From contig JAVCDF010000004.1 in assembly GCA_030765725.1 (NCBI GenBank), positions 118,209-182,208 on the forward strand: a DNA stretch of 64,000 nucleotides, read 5' to 3'. Every line of letters starts with the position of its first letter. Within the stretch, counting starts at the first letter, position 1. This DNA comes from Candidatus Chlorobium antarcticum. GTDB taxonomy: Bacteria; Bacteroidota; Chlorobiia; Chlorobiales; Chlorobiaceae. The translations under genes and the position numbers were made by a program. Of the stretch, positions 30,431 to 40,050 are shown in pieces. Under the pieces are notes generated by a model. That model was not told where the DNA came from, did no database searches, and saw only the letters and a list, made by a program, of their open reading frames with translations.

Positions 30431-31768
30431 ATGACTTCAGCCAGAGAACTCGCATTCAATCTCCTCCAGGCACTTGAAACCGGAACCCGCCACTCCGATT
30501 CCCTCCTGCACGACATGCTCCGTAAGTCGGCACTCAGCCGCACCGACAGGGCATTTGCCACATCACTCGTCAACGGCGTACTCCGTTACCGCCTGCAGCT
30601 GGATTTCGTCATTAGCCGCTTCTACAGCCATAATCTCCAGAAAGCCGCTCCAGCCATACGCAACATCCTACGCCTCGGTGCCTGGCAGCTGCTCTTTCTC
30701 GACCGGGTACCCGCCTGGGCAATTGTGAACGAATCAGTCCGGCTTGCCCGCCGCTTCAAGGGAGAACGCATGGCAAAGCTTGTCAATGCTGTCCTGAGAA
30801 AAATCAGCCCTGAAACCGTCCATCTCGAAGAGTGGCTCAAGGGCATGGAGCCAGCCGCAAGACTCGCCGTGCTCCACTCCCATCCTGAAGAGCTTGTCTC
30901 CCAATGGATTACCGCATATGGCGAAGAAACAGCAGAATCAATGCTCCGCTACGACAACGAATCTCCATGGTTCGGGTTCCGCCTCAACAGCCTGAAAACA
31001 GATTTAAATCGCTTTTTCAATGAAGCCGACACTCGGGAGGTGACACGGATTGAATCGGGCCTCAGAGAGATTTTTCTTTCCCAGGAGTTCAGCCCGTTTG
31101 AAGCCCCACTGCGAAGCGGCCTCTTGAGCGTGCAGAACCCGACGCAGCTTCTGGCCTGCCTACTCTTGAACCCCGTGCCAGGAAGCGAGGTGCTCGACAT
31201 GTGCGCGGCACCCGGAGGAAAAGCCGCCGCTCTTTGTGAGCTGATGGGCAACGAAGGCCACCTCACCACACTTGACATCTATGAACAGAAAACCGCTAAA
31301 ATTCAGCGGCTTGCCGAAACTCTCGGCATTTCAATCATTACGGCCCGAACTGCCGATGCCCGGACATTCACACCCCCAACCCCTTCCGACTCCATTCTTC
31401 TGGACGCACCATGCACCGGCACCGGAGTTCTTGGCCGACGGACAGAACTGAGGTGGAAACTCAGCAGCGAAAAACTCGAAGAACTCCTGAAGCTTCAGGG
31501 TGAGCTGCTTGAGCAGGCCGCACAGCTTCTCAAGGAGGGCGGCACTCTGGTTTACGCAACCTGTTCAGTCGACCCCCGTGAAAACAATCTACAGACAGAG
31601 GCGTTTCTCCAAAGGCACCCTGAATTCAGTCCGGACAGCCGTCCGGGGCTCATTCCTCCCGAATTTGCTGCAGAGATGAGCCCTGACGGCTCGCTTCTCA
31701 CCCTTCCGGGAGAGCGACCTGGATTTGACGGAGGATTCTGCCACAGGATGGTGAAAAATTCTGGATAA
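30431..31768 (+). CDS. rsmB: 16S rRNA m5C967 methyltransferase RsmB
   Basis: Methyltransferase of 445 residues, close to E. coli RsmB. An N-terminal NusB-like domain (about 1-140, 'ARELAFNLLQALETG') is followed by a Rossmann SAM-binding core ('DMCAAPGGKAAALCELMG'). Two catalytic cysteines are visible in 'DAPCTGTGVLGRR' and 'YATCSVDPREN'. Followed after 8 bp by xerD. Confidence 0.94.
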   Translation: MTSARELAFNLLQALETGTRHSDSLLHDMLRKSALSRTDRAFATSLVNGVLRYRLQLDFVISRFYSHNLQKAAPAIRNILRLGAWQLLFLDRVPAWAIVNESVRLARRFKGERMAKLVNAVLRKISPETVHLEEWLKGMEPAARLAVLHSHPEELVSQWITAYGEETAESMLRYDNESPWFGFRLNSLKTDLNRFFNEADTREVTRIESGLREIFLSQEFSPFEAPLRSGLLSVQNPTQLLACLLLNPVPGSEVLDMCAAPGGKAAALCELMGNEGHLTTLDIYEQKTAKIQRLAETLGISIITARTADARTFTPPTPSDSILLDAPCTGTGVLGRRTELRWKLSSEKLEELLKLQGELLEQAAQLLKEGGTLVYATCSVDPRENNLQTEAFLQRHPEFSPDSRPGLIPPEFAAEMSPDGSLLTLPGERPGFDGGFCHRMVKNSG

Positions 31769-31776
31769 CTGACAAA

Positions 31777-32691
31777 ATGGAACCACGGCAGACACAGTTC
31801 AGCACCGTTCTCGAAAACTTTCTGAACTACCTCTCGATTGAACGGAACTTCTCCCTGAACACCCGCGATTCCTACCGCAACGACCTTCAGCGCTACCTTC
31901 TGGCAATGGAGGAAGAGTGCAGCTCCCTTGAAACAATCACCCCTGAATCCATAAATCGATTTATTGATATACTCCACAAAACCGGCCTTGAGGCCAGCTC
32001 AATAGCCAGAAATGTATCGGCCATCCGATCACTTCACCGGTTTCTCCTTAACGACAGGGTGCTTGAAACCAATCCATCCGAAAATCTCCATCAGCCAAAA
32101 CAGCGAAAATACCTCCCTTCTGTACTGACGCTTGATGAAACTATGCGGGTTCTTGCAGCTCCCCTGAAACGGGTTCCTTTGGGAAAACTGCACCTTCGCG
32201 ACCAAGCAATCCTTGAACTGCTCTATGCCACAGGCATGAGGGTAAGTGAACTGGTCAACCTGAAACAACAGAGCATGTATCTGGAGGAACAGTTCATTCG
32301 AGTTTTGGGGAAAGGCTCAAAAGAGCGGCTGGTACCAATAGGAAATTCTGCCGTGGAAAGCCTCACCCTCTACCGCCAGAAACTTCGCATTCAGCTTGCT
32401 GGAGCACAGTCCGAAGATTACCTCTTTCTCAATGCTAGGGGGAAGAACATGAGCCGAATGGCCGTATTCAGTATTGTAAAGGAGTATGCCATGCTGGCAG
32501 GCATAAGAAAAAACATCAGCCCTCACACCTTTCGCCACACATTCGCAACCCATCTGCTTGAAGGGGGTGCCGACCTGCGCGCCGTGCAGGAAATGCTTGG
32601 TCACAGCTCCATTGTTGCCACACAGATTTACACCCACATTGACCGCTCTTTTGTTAAAGAGGTCCACAGAAGCTTTCATCCCAGAGGGTAA
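31777..32691 (+). CDS. xerD: Site-specific tyrosine recombinase XerD
   Basis: Recombinase of 304 residues that resolves chromosome dimers at dif. The N-terminal SAM-like domain (about 8-95) precedes a catalytic domain with Arg in 'YATGMRVSELVNL', the HxxR motif in 'SPHTFRHTFATHL', and the nucleophile Tyr in 'THIDRSF'-preceding 'ATQIYTHI'. Size and housekeeping neighbours argue against a phage integrase. XerC versus XerD cannot be fixed without its partner; 'SPHTFRHTFATHLLEGGADL' is XerD-like. Confidence 0.9.
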   Translation: MEPRQTQFSTVLENFLNYLSIERNFSLNTRDSYRNDLQRYLLAMEEECSSLETITPESINRFIDILHKTGLEASSIARNVSAIRSLHRFLLNDRVLETNPSENLHQPKQRKYLPSVLTLDETMRVLAAPLKRVPLGKLHLRDQAILELLYATGMRVSELVNLKQQSMYLEEQFIRVLGKGSKERLVPIGNSAVESLTLYRQKLRIQLAGAQSEDYLFLNARGKNMSRMAVFSIVKEYAMLAGIRKNISPHTFRHTFATHLLEGGADLRAVQEMLGHSSIVATQIYTHIDRSFVKEVHRSFHPRG

Positions 32692-32709
32692 AGGAACTCA
32701 GCCCAGCAA

Positions 32710-33165
32710 CTACCACGACTTTTCGTGGCTCTCCTGTTCAATTTTTAGGGCTGTAAGCGTAAGATTGACATCGAGCAGGAAAAAAATGAGTGACAGGCAA
32801 AGCGACACCATTCCACCGATAAAAAGCGAAGCAATAATCAGCGAAGTATCGAGCGTGATGAGCACTGAAATAAACAGAAGGATAATCAGCACTGATGCAC
32901 CAAGGCAGGTCAAGGTAGCAAGAATAATGGACATACGGGTATAGCTAGCCCGCTTCCAGAGAACGGCAAGTTCCCTGTTGATGGTTGCCGCGGAGCCCTC
33001 TTCAGATGCATCAAGTCCCGTCAAAAGAGCCCGTGAGCGGTCAATGATGCGCCCCATACGGTTGGTCATGGTAAGCAGCAGCAGGCCGATTCCGGAAATG
33101 AGAATAACTGGGCCTATTGCAGTCTGCAGAACCGGAACAAATTCCCCTATGGACGATGATGACAT
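32710..33165 (-). CDS. DUF2721 family membrane protein
   Basis: Small integral membrane protein of 151 residues. An N-terminal hydrophobic segment (about 12-33), then a conserved cytoplasmic part ('MTNRMGRIIDRSRALL'), and two further segments (about 78-102 and 107-130). This pattern matches DUF2721, whose function is unknown. It lies between xerD and the beta-CASP hydrolase with no clear link. Confidence 0.8.
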   Translation of the reverse strand: MSSSSIGEFVPVLQTAIGPVILISGIGLLLLTMTNRMGRIIDRSRALLTGLDASEEGSAATINRELAVLWKRASYTRMSIILATLTCLGASVLIILLFISVLITLDTSLIIASLFIGGMVSLCLSLIFFLLDVNLTLTALKIEQESHEKSW

Positions 33166-33210
33166 GATTGATATTCAGGATATAAAGATTAATAAAATAA
33201 TGAATGGAAA

Positions 33211-34605
33211 TCAGAGACCGAACGAATATATGTCACCCGGAGCAGGAATACTTACCCTTACCCCGAGACGCTCCTGAAGAAGGTCACGGAACGATCGTTT
33301 TGCCGGAGGGTCGCCATGCACCACGAAAAACTCAGGACTCCCTTTAAACCCGCCTGCCCATCGAAGCATGTCCTCTCGGTCGCCATGGGCGGAAAGTCCT
33401 CCAATGGTATGCACATGAGCCGCCACAGAATACTTGCGGCCCTGAAGCGTTACATCCCGGGCCCCGTCCACTATAGCTCTGCCCAGCGTCCCCTCAGCCT
33501 GATAGCCGGTAAAGAGAATATGGCATTCCGAACGATGGATATTGTGCTTCAGATGGTGCAGTATCCTGCCACCATTGCACATACCGCTGCCGGCAATGAT
33601 TATTGCGCCGCTGTGAATGGCGTTGATTGCCTGCGACTGCTCCACCCTCGGGGTGAAATGAAGATTGTGAAGCGGGGGGAGCGAAGTAGGATTGTTCCTG
33701 TACACTGCAGCCTGGGCATCAAACAGTTCAGGATGATTCCAGTAGATACTGCTTGCCTCAATAGCCATAGGGCTGTCAAGAAATACCTGCCAGTTCTTCA
33801 TCCCCCATGCCTCATAATGCTCAGCAAACAGATACAGGAGTTCCTGACTCCTGCCCACTGCAAACGCCGGGATGACAATATTTCCTCCATCCCGCCTCGC
33901 CACGCTGATGAGTTCTCCGATCTCGGCAATTGTCCCTTCAAGTTTCCGGTGAACCCTGTCACCATAAGTGCTTTCAATCAAAACTGCGTCAGCCGTCTCA
34001 ACTGTTTCGGGATCATTGAGAACCGGGCTTCCGTACTGCCCCAGATCACCGCTGAATACCAGCTTCTTTTCAACTTCGCCCTCCTGCAGCCACAATTCAA
34101 CCAGAGCGGATCCAAGAATGTGCCCCGCATCCCGAAAGCGGACCTTCACTCCGGAAAAAATCTCATGCTGCTCCCCATAGGGAAGCCCTTTGAACACATT
34201 GAGAGCCACAACGGCGTCTTCGCGAGTATAGAGCGGCTCGGCATGACGGTCGGAATCGGAATGAGGATGCTTCTGGCGGTAGAGGGCATCCCGCTCTGAA
34301 AGCACTGCCGAATCAAGCAGAAGCACGCCGCAAAGGTCGCGGGTTGCCAGCTGCGCATACACCGGACCACTGAAGCCCTGCTTGACAAGTAGGGGAATAC
34401 GGCCGGAATGGTCGATATGCCCGTGACTCAGAATTACGGCGTCAATAGACGATGGATCAAAGGGAAAGGGTTTGCGGTTCAGCGCCTCATCAGCGTCCGA
34501 TCCCTGCACGAGACCGCAGTCAAGCAGCAGGGTTCTACCGGCTGCATGCACAATATGGCATGAACCGGTAACCCGCTCTGTTGCTCCGTAGAATGCAATA
34601 TTCAT
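33211..34605 (-). CDS. MBL-fold RNA metallohydrolase with beta-CASP domain
   Basis: Protein of 464 residues. The zinc motif HxHxDH is seen in 'LSHGHIDHSGRIPLL' (about 59-66). The beta-CASP insert and C-terminal RMMBL region are marked by 'IAGSGMCNGGRILHHLKHN' and 'IGGLSAHGDREDML'. The family includes RNA exo/endonucleases related to CPSF-73 and archaeal/bacterial KH-less forms. It lies 37 bp after the DEAD-box helicase on the same strand, so a joint role in RNA turnover is plausible but inferred. Confidence 0.9.
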   Translation of the reverse strand: MNIAFYGATERVTGSCHIVHAAGRTLLLDCGLVQGSDADEALNRKPFPFDPSSIDAVILSHGHIDHSGRIPLLVKQGFSGPVYAQLATRDLCGVLLLDSAVLSERDALYRQKHPHSDSDRHAEPLYTREDAVVALNVFKGLPYGEQHEIFSGVKVRFRDAGHILGSALVELWLQEGEVEKKLVFSGDLGQYGSPVLNDPETVETADAVLIESTYGDRVHRKLEGTIAEIGELISVARRDGGNIVIPAFAVGRSQELLYLFAEHYEAWGMKNWQVFLDSPMAIEASSIYWNHPELFDAQAAVYRNNPTSLPPLHNLHFTPRVEQSQAINAIHSGAIIIAGSGMCNGGRILHHLKHNIHRSECHILFTGYQAEGTLGRAIVDGARDVTLQGRKYSVAAHVHTIGGLSAHGDREDMLRWAGGFKGSPEFFVVHGDPPAKRSFRDLLQERLGVRVSIPAPGDIYSFGL

Positions 34606-34642
34606 AGCACAACCTTACGATGTAGTTCAATCAGCTGACCCC

Positions 34643-36439
34643 TCAGATCTTGCGGCGCTTTTTGGGGCCCGTAAAGAACCCGCCGTCCTTGGACGAGGAT
34701 TTGCCTGCAGACCGTGATGGCCGTTTTGCACCTTTACCAACACCTGCATACGCGCCTGCGGAGTCGCGCGACTCCATTTTGGAAACCCTGAGTTGACGCC
34801 CGCACACTCTAACCTTGCGAAGATCATGCATCACATCGTTGGGCATTCCGGAAGGAAGCTCAACAGTACTGTAATCATCACCGATTGAAATACGACCTAT
34901 AGCTTCAGGATCAAGCCCAATTTCATTGATGATGGCGCCAAGAATGTTGCCAGCCTGAACACCATGCCCACTGCCAACCTCTATCCGGTATACTTCCCGC
35001 CGTTCATCGCCATACATGTCGTCCCGTCTCGCCTTTTTGCGGAAGGGGGCGTCATCTCTTGAGCGCTCCACCATCTCACGACGGACAGGTCTCTCGGCCT
35101 TTGCCGGTTTTGCAGAAAAAAGAAGAGGCGTATCGCCCTGAACCATGGCTGCAAGTGCTGCAGCAGCGTCAAGCTCCGGAACATCATGTTCGCGGCAGTA
35201 CTGCTCAACAAGACGGGTAAAGAAAGCAAGATCCTCAGCAGCAATGGTATCTGAAATGCGCTGTTTGAATTTTGCAATCCGCTTGTCGTTGATAATCTCG
35301 GTAGAAGGGAGCTCCATCAGCTCTATCTTCTTGCGGGTAGCTTTTTCAATAGAGTAAAGCATATTCTTCTCTCTGGGGGAAACAAACAAAATTGCCTCGC
35401 CGCTTCTGCCTGCACGCCCCGTCCGGCCGATCCGGTGAACATATGATTCCGTGTCAGAAGGAATGTCGTAATTGATGACATGACTAATCCTTTCAACATC
35501 AAGACCACGGGCAGCAACATCAGTGGCAATAACAATATTCAGCGTTCCCGCCTTGAGCTGATCAACCGTCCGTTCCCGCTGCTGCTGTACCATATCACCA
35601 TTGAGAGCCGACGCACTGTAACCTCTTGCCTGCAGTTTTTCTGCGAGCTCAAGCGTCATTGTCTTGGTTCTTACAAAAATAAGCATCCCCTCAAACGGCT
35701 CTACCTCCAGAATCCTTGTAAGGATGTCAAGCTTGTGGCTTCCACCAACAATCCAGTAGCGCTGGCGAATGGTATCAACGGTTGTCGTTTTAGCCTTTAT
35801 GGTGACTTCAACCGGATCATTCAGGTACTTCTGGGCTATACGGCGGATTGGAGCCGGCATGGTTGCTGAAAAAAGTGCAACCTGGCGCTCGGAAGGCGTC
35901 TGTTCAAGAATCCACTCAACATCATCAATGAAGCCCATGCGAAGCATTTCGTCAGCCTCGTCAAGTACCAGACACTTGAGCGAATGCAGCTTGAGCGAAC
36001 CTTTGCGCATATGGTCCATTACCCTGCCCGGCGTGCCGACCACTACATGGACACCCCGCTTCAGCATGCGAAGCTGACCGCCGTACTCCTGGCCGCCGTA
36101 TACAGGAAGCACATGGAAACCCTTAAGGTGTTCGGCATACTTGTGAAAAGCCTCAGCCACCTGAATGGCAAGCTCACGCGTAGGAGCCAGAACCAGCACC
36201 TGGGGGTCCGTCAGGGAAAGATCAATATTGGAAAGTATCGGCAAAGCGAAAGCGGCTGTTTTGCCGGTTCCGGTCTGCGCCTGCCCGAGCACATCACGGC
36301 CCTCAAGGAGCAGTGGTATGGTTCGTGCCTGTATGGGGGTGGGAGTTTCATATCCGACATCCGTCAGCGCCCGAAGTATGGGCTCAGCCAGATTCAAGTC
36401 GGAAAAACTGATGGCGGGCTGTATTTTTTCGTCACTCAT
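34643..36439 (-). CDS. DEAD-box RNA helicase, DeaD/CsdA type
   Basis: Helicase of 598 residues. The Q motif and motif I ('QAQTGTGKTAAFALPIL'), DEAD box ('CLVLDEADEMLRMGF'), SAT ('ALFSATMPAP') and motif VI ('HRIGRTGRAGRSG') are all present. A DbpA-like RNA-binding domain (about 500-560, 'RIEVGSGHGVQAGNIL') and a basic tail rich in Lys/Arg/Ser follow. This layout matches CsdA-type cold-shock helicases used in ribosome assembly. Confidence 0.95.
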   Translation of the reverse strand: MSDEKIQPAISFSDLNLAEPILRALTDVGYETPTPIQARTIPLLLEGRDVLGQAQTGTGKTAAFALPILSNIDLSLTDPQVLVLAPTRELAIQVAEAFHKYAEHLKGFHVLPVYGGQEYGGQLRMLKRGVHVVVGTPGRVMDHMRKGSLKLHSLKCLVLDEADEMLRMGFIDDVEWILEQTPSERQVALFSATMPAPIRRIAQKYLNDPVEVTIKAKTTTVDTIRQRYWIVGGSHKLDILTRILEVEPFEGMLIFVRTKTMTLELAEKLQARGYSASALNGDMVQQQRERTVDQLKAGTLNIVIATDVAARGLDVERISHVINYDIPSDTESYVHRIGRTGRAGRSGEAILFVSPREKNMLYSIEKATRKKIELMELPSTEIINDKRIAKFKQRISDTIAAEDLAFFTRLVEQYCREHDVPELDAAAALAAMVQGDTPLLFSAKPAKAERPVRREMVERSRDDAPFRKKARRDDMYGDERREVYRIEVGSGHGVQAGNILGAIINEIGLDPEAIGRISIGDDYSTVELPSGMPNDVMHDLRKVRVCGRQLRVSKMESRDSAGAYAGVGKGAKRPSRSAGKSSSKDGGFFTGPKKRRKI

Positions 36440-36747
36440 GCTCTTTATTCCTGTATGGATAAAATTGTTTGCAATACCTCGTTCATTGAGGTGGCAACAA
36501 TGCAGGAAAGCAATAATATGAAGGAAGAAGTTCTGCCTGTTGCAAAAAAACCCTCACAGACAGGCAACGATCATCATAAAAACGAAAGCACACAACACCT
36601 GCTCTTTCTTAGCATATTCACCACGCGGTCAATGCGATTGCAAAGGTACGCATTATTTTTGCCAATTGCGAAAAGTATTTCACTCCACCATCCACCTGCT
36701 TTTTTTGTACTTTATGGCACCTGCTGGCTGGAGCACAGCCAACATTT
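36440..36747. other. Divergent intergenic region deaD / waaA
   Basis: This 308-bp region probably includes a long 5' leader for the helicase gene, as is common for cold-shock helicases. A GCCTGT/ACAGGC inverted repeat lies near 36536-36565. No gene or known RNA family is recognisable. Confidence 0.5.
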
Positions 36748-38067
36748 ATGCAATGCGTAACAACATCACCAATGCGGAATAGCGGCATAACCCCATACAA
36801 CCTTATTCTTCCCCCTGCCCTGTTCATTCTGAAGCAGATCGGAAAAGTTCAGGAGAAAGTCGGGCTGTTTTTTTCACTTCGCCGCAGCGTGTTCACTGAG
36901 CTTGAAGCAGCGACCGTCACCATCTCTTCCGGCAGGTTCCGGATGTGGGTTCATGCCGCCTCTGTTGGAGAGTTTGAGCAGGCACGCCCTGTTATTTCAG
37001 CACTCAAAAAGAGCCACCCCGACATTGCCGTTTTTGTTTCGTTCCTTTCCGATTCCGGTTACAACGCAAGAAAAAACTATCCCGACGCCGACGCCGTATT
37101 CTATCTGCCGGCAGACACCCCTGAAAATGCAGAAAAAACCGCATCGCTCGTTAAGGCCGACATATTTATGCTGATGCGTTACGACTTCTGGCCTAATCAC
37201 CTCCTTGCCGCAAAACGGCACGGAGCCACCATGATTCTGGCCGCCGCCGTGCTCCGGCCCGGCTCCGCCTACTTCAACCCGCTCCTGAAAGGCTTTTACC
37301 GCACCGTTTTCAATCTTTTCGATCGGATTTTCACCGTATCGGAGAATGACGCCCGGGCATTCAGGGAACGATTTGGCTGCATTCAGGCCGAAACCGCCGG
37401 AGAGCCGAGAATTGATCAGGTTATTCTGCGCAGCAGGCACACAGAGCATGTTGCTCACCTGAAGACCCACTTCACAAACCGCAGTGTTCTTGTTGCGGGA
37501 AGCGTCTGGGAAAAAGACGAAGAGCTGATTCTGGAAGCCATGCGCTCCCTTCAAAATCCCCCATCACTCATACTGGTTCCCCACAAGGTGGATAAAGAAA
37601 ACATTGAGCGCATTGAAAAGCGACTTCAGACGGAGAATCTAGGTTCTGCGAGGGTATCCTGCCTTGAGGAAAGTTTTGACGCCCAAAAGCAGGTGCTCAT
37701 CATAGACCAGACCGGCTATCTGCTCGAACTCTACTCGCTTGCCTCGATTGCCTATGTTGGGGGAGGGTTCGGCGTCAATGTGCACAACACCCTTGAGCCT
37801 TCAGTCTACGCAATACCGGTCATCTTCGGACCCCGATATCACAACTCACCTGAAGCCGAAACTCTGCTACAGACTGGCGGGGCATCAACAGCCCAAACTC
37901 CCGAAGAACTTAGCCGTATCCTTGACAGGCTTATCAATAGGGAAGGGGCTGCAGAACAACAGGGAAATGCTGCCGGAGAGTTTATACGAAACGGAGCAGG
38001 TGCAACAGCCCGAATTTCAGGCTTTGCTGAACGGGTAATTCAGCAGGCAATTCCGCAGCCGAATTAA
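36748..38067 (+). CDS. waaA: 3-deoxy-D-manno-octulosonic acid transferase (Kdo transferase)
   Basis: GT30 glycosyltransferase of 439 residues that adds Kdo to lipid A precursor at the inner membrane. 'WVHAASVGEFEQARPVI' holds the catalytic Glu region, and 'YVGGGFGVNVHNTLEPSVY' and 'PVIFGPRYHNSPEAETL' are the nucleotide-binding part. An N-terminal hydrophobic anchor is present. The ATG at 36772 is an alternative start that gives the more typical length. Implies an LPS-bearing outer membrane. Confidence 0.94.
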   Translation: MQCVTTSPMRNSGITPYNLILPPALFILKQIGKVQEKVGLFFSLRRSVFTELEAATVTISSGRFRMWVHAASVGEFEQARPVISALKKSHPDIAVFVSFLSDSGYNARKNYPDADAVFYLPADTPENAEKTASLVKADIFMLMRYDFWPNHLLAAKRHGATMILAAAVLRPGSAYFNPLLKGFYRTVFNLFDRIFTVSENDARAFRERFGCIQAETAGEPRIDQVILRSRHTEHVAHLKTHFTNRSVLVAGSVWEKDEELILEAMRSLQNPPSLILVPHKVDKENIERIEKRLQTENLGSARVSCLEESFDAQKQVLIIDQTGYLLELYSLASIAYVGGGFGVNVHNTLEPSVYAIPVIFGPRYHNSPEAETLLQTGGASTAQTPEELSRILDRLINREGAAEQQGNAAGEFIRNGAGATARISGFAERVIQQAIPQPN

Positions 38068-38071
38068 GAGC

Positions 38072-38091
38072 GCAGCCAGCTAACTGGCTGC
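38072..38091. terminator. Strong hairpin at the waaA / LuxR-regulator convergence
   Basis: GCAGCCAG and CTGGCTGC pair perfectly (8 bp) around the loop CTAA. It lies just after the waaA stop and overlaps the last codons and stop of the regulator gene. No T-run follows on either strand, so it may be mRNA end protection or a weak terminator. Confidence 0.4.
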
Positions 38092-39321
38092 CGGCCCCAA
38101 AACCAATTTGGAAAAATAATTCTTCAGTGACTGATGCCGGTCCAGTCCGAGTTTTTTATGGAGACGGTACCTGATGTTCTCCACTCCCCGCACCGACACC
38201 CCCAGAATTCTCGCCATCTCTCTGGATGAATAATTCAGCTTGATAAAAAGGCATACACGACGCTCGCGTCCGGTCAGTAACGGGTAGAGAGACTCCAGTG
38301 CTGAAAGAAACCCCACATCCGCCTCTGTCAATTCGCGGCCAAGCACCCGGCATTCCTGCTCCCTGTTTGAAAGATCCGAGCAAAGCCCAACCAGTACCTT
38401 CTGCAACTTCGGGTCAATGTCGGCCGCGCCAATATGATCGCAAAGCGATGAAAGCGAATGGATTGTGTCGTCATACTGATTAGCCACTCCAGCAAGCTCC
38501 GTCTCTTTAAGGGCAAGAATATCCTGACACGCACCTCTCTCAGTTTCAAAATGCCGACGGATTTTGCGAGACTCCTCAGAAAGCAGGTTGATCTGCATGC
38601 CATACTGCGCTTCGCGCGTAGCATACTCTTTTTTTATCGCCGCAATCTTCTGTTCATGGAGCTCTTCGCCTTCAAGCAGGTCCATGCGCAGGGCATCAAG
38701 TGCCTGAAAATATCCTTCCCTTCCGCTTCCTGCCGGGGGAAAATCAATAGGGTGATCGACAAGATCAAGCCATGAAAGGCGCGCAACAGCGGCAAGAAAA
38801 CGGTTTTTCAGATCCTCCTCGGAATTGACAGCCACAACACCGGGAACCGCATACTGCCCGAACAGCTCTTGTGCCTCAAGAACGCTCTTCATCGCATCAT
38901 CATAACTGTCCACAATCATCGCCTGCGATTTCAGAGGACACAGAGCGCCAAGGCTCTCCATGTCGGTTCTGATATCGGGATGAACATTGTAGACGACAAG
39001 AAGCGCTATCCACGGCCCCCAGTTATAGAACAGGTTGGCATAATCCTGCTTATAGCTTAGACGGACTTCACGGATTGGGTCATAATCAATAACCACATAG
39101 ACCTTTTTCTCTTCCACCTTCAGCTCATCACATACCAGCCTGAAGAGTTCTTTATCAATAAAGTCAAGATAGGTCCCCCTCTCAGCCGACACACGGGCAT
39201 GAATAATATCCGTACCGATGGTTTCAAACACCACCCGGTAATCCGGACCGGAGTGAAACACATCCCATTCCGGCTTATGGATAATCGGCAGTCTGGTGAC
39301 AGGACACTTTTTCTCTTTCAT
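38080..39321 (-). CDS. LuxR-type transcriptional regulator with unrecognised N-terminal domain
   Basis: Cytosolic protein of 413 residues. The C-terminal 60 residues are a clear LuxR/GerE helix-turn-helix ('LTGRERRVCLFIKL', 'MARILGVSVRGVENIRYRL'). Before it lies a long coiled-coil/helical region (about 210-330). The first 190 residues form a globular part ('VFETIGTDIIHARVSAERGT', 'VYVVIDYDPI', 'LYNVHPDIR'-like 'VVYNVHPDIRTDM') that I do not recognise. It has no receiver, PAS or transmembrane segments. It converges with waaA, with a GCAGCCAG/CTGGCTGC hairpin over the junction. Confidence 0.75.
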   Translation of the reverse strand: MKEKKCPVTRLPIIHKPEWDVFHSGPDYRVVFETIGTDIIHARVSAERGTYLDFIDKELFRLVCDELKVEEKKVYVVIDYDPIREVRLSYKQDYANLFYNWGPWIALLVVYNVHPDIRTDMESLGALCPLKSQAMIVDSYDDAMKSVLEAQELFGQYAVPGVVAVNSEEDLKNRFLAAVARLSWLDLVDHPIDFPPAGSGREGYFQALDALRMDLLEGEELHEQKIAAIKKEYATREAQYGMQINLLSEESRKIRRHFETERGACQDILALKETELAGVANQYDDTIHSLSSLCDHIGAADIDPKLQKVLVGLCSDLSNREQECRVLGRELTEADVGFLSALESLYPLLTGRERRVCLFIKLNYSSREMARILGVSVRGVENIRYRLHKKLGLDRHQSLKNYFSKLVLGPAAS

Positions 39322-39510
39322 GAAAGGAAAGCGATATGAAGGTTACAGTCAAAATATAATTTCCTGACATGACGAACAAAAGGGGCCTCACAAAAAGCAG
39401 TACACTCTTATATAAGAATTGTTCCTTCTGAATATTTTCACTACATTAAATAAAGATTATTTTTATCCATTTTACAGAATCCCCAGACACAACAATAAAA
39501 ACGGGGCGTC

Positions 39511-39966
39511 ATGGAAAAGAAAACCAGCGAACTGCAGATTGAACAGTTCATGAAGCGATGCAGGGAAAACCAACTGAAAGTAACCCCGCAACGACTGGCC
39601 ATATACCGTGAGCTGGCTGAAAACAGAGAGCACCCTTCAGCCGACAGGGTATACAGAAGCATTGTCAGAACAAACCCCACAATTTCCTTCGACACCGTCA
39701 ACCGTACCCTCTTGACCTTTGCAGAGATCGGGGTTATAGACACCGTTGAGTCACACTCAAGTGTACGGCGATTCGATACCGACCATGAACCCCATCATCA
39801 CCTTCACTGCATACAGTGCGGAAGTATCATTGATTTTTACGACAGTTCGCTCGACGCACTTCCGCTGCCCAAAGCCGCAGAAAGCAGTAAATTCAAGGTC
39901 CTCGGCAGGCGTGTGGTGATCAGCGGGATATGTGAGAACTGCCGCAAACCAGCACAGAAGAACTGA
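39511..39966 (+). CDS. Fur-family transcriptional regulator, PerR-like
   Basis: Metal-dependent repressor of 151 residues. The N-terminal winged helix reads 'KVTPQRLAIYRELAENREHPSADR'. A regulatory metal site is suggested by 'FDTDHEPHHHLHC', and a structural zinc site by two CxxC pairs ('CIQC' and 'CENC'). Neighbouring rubrerythrin, ferritin-like and peroxiredoxin genes favour a PerR-type peroxide sensor over an iron-sensing Fur. The two cannot be told apart with certainty. Confidence 0.88.
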   Translation: MEKKTSELQIEQFMKRCRENQLKVTPQRLAIYRELAENREHPSADRVYRSIVRTNPTISFDTVNRTLLTFAEIGVIDTVESHSSVRRFDTDHEPHHHLHCIQCGSIIDFYDSSLDALPLPKAAESSKFKVLGRRVVISGICENCRKPAQKN

Positions 39967-39983
39967 ATCACCCGTTTTTAGTC

Positions 39984-40020
39984 CAAAAAAAGTCTCCGAT
40001 AACAATCGGAGGCTTTTTTC
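39984..40020. terminator. Bidirectional intrinsic terminator between fur-type gene and rubrerythrin
   Basis: AGTCTCCGAT (39991-40000) and ATCGGAGGCT (40005-40014) pair around an AACA loop. A-run before and T-run after the stem give a U-tract on either strand. It serves the regulator gene on the plus strand and rubrerythrin on the minus strand. Confidence 0.9.
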
Positions 40021-40050
40021 ATTCATTGCAAAAACTGGAGAGAATTGTCT

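Noticed and set aside
31777-32691. Phage or integron integrase
   Set aside because: Length, motif layout and rsmB neighbour fit chromosomal XerD; no phage genes, att repeats or tRNA lie next to it.
39511-39966. Zinc uptake regulator Zur
   Set aside because: Context of peroxide-defence genes and the His/Asp-rich metal site favour PerR/Fur; no zinc transport gene is nearby.
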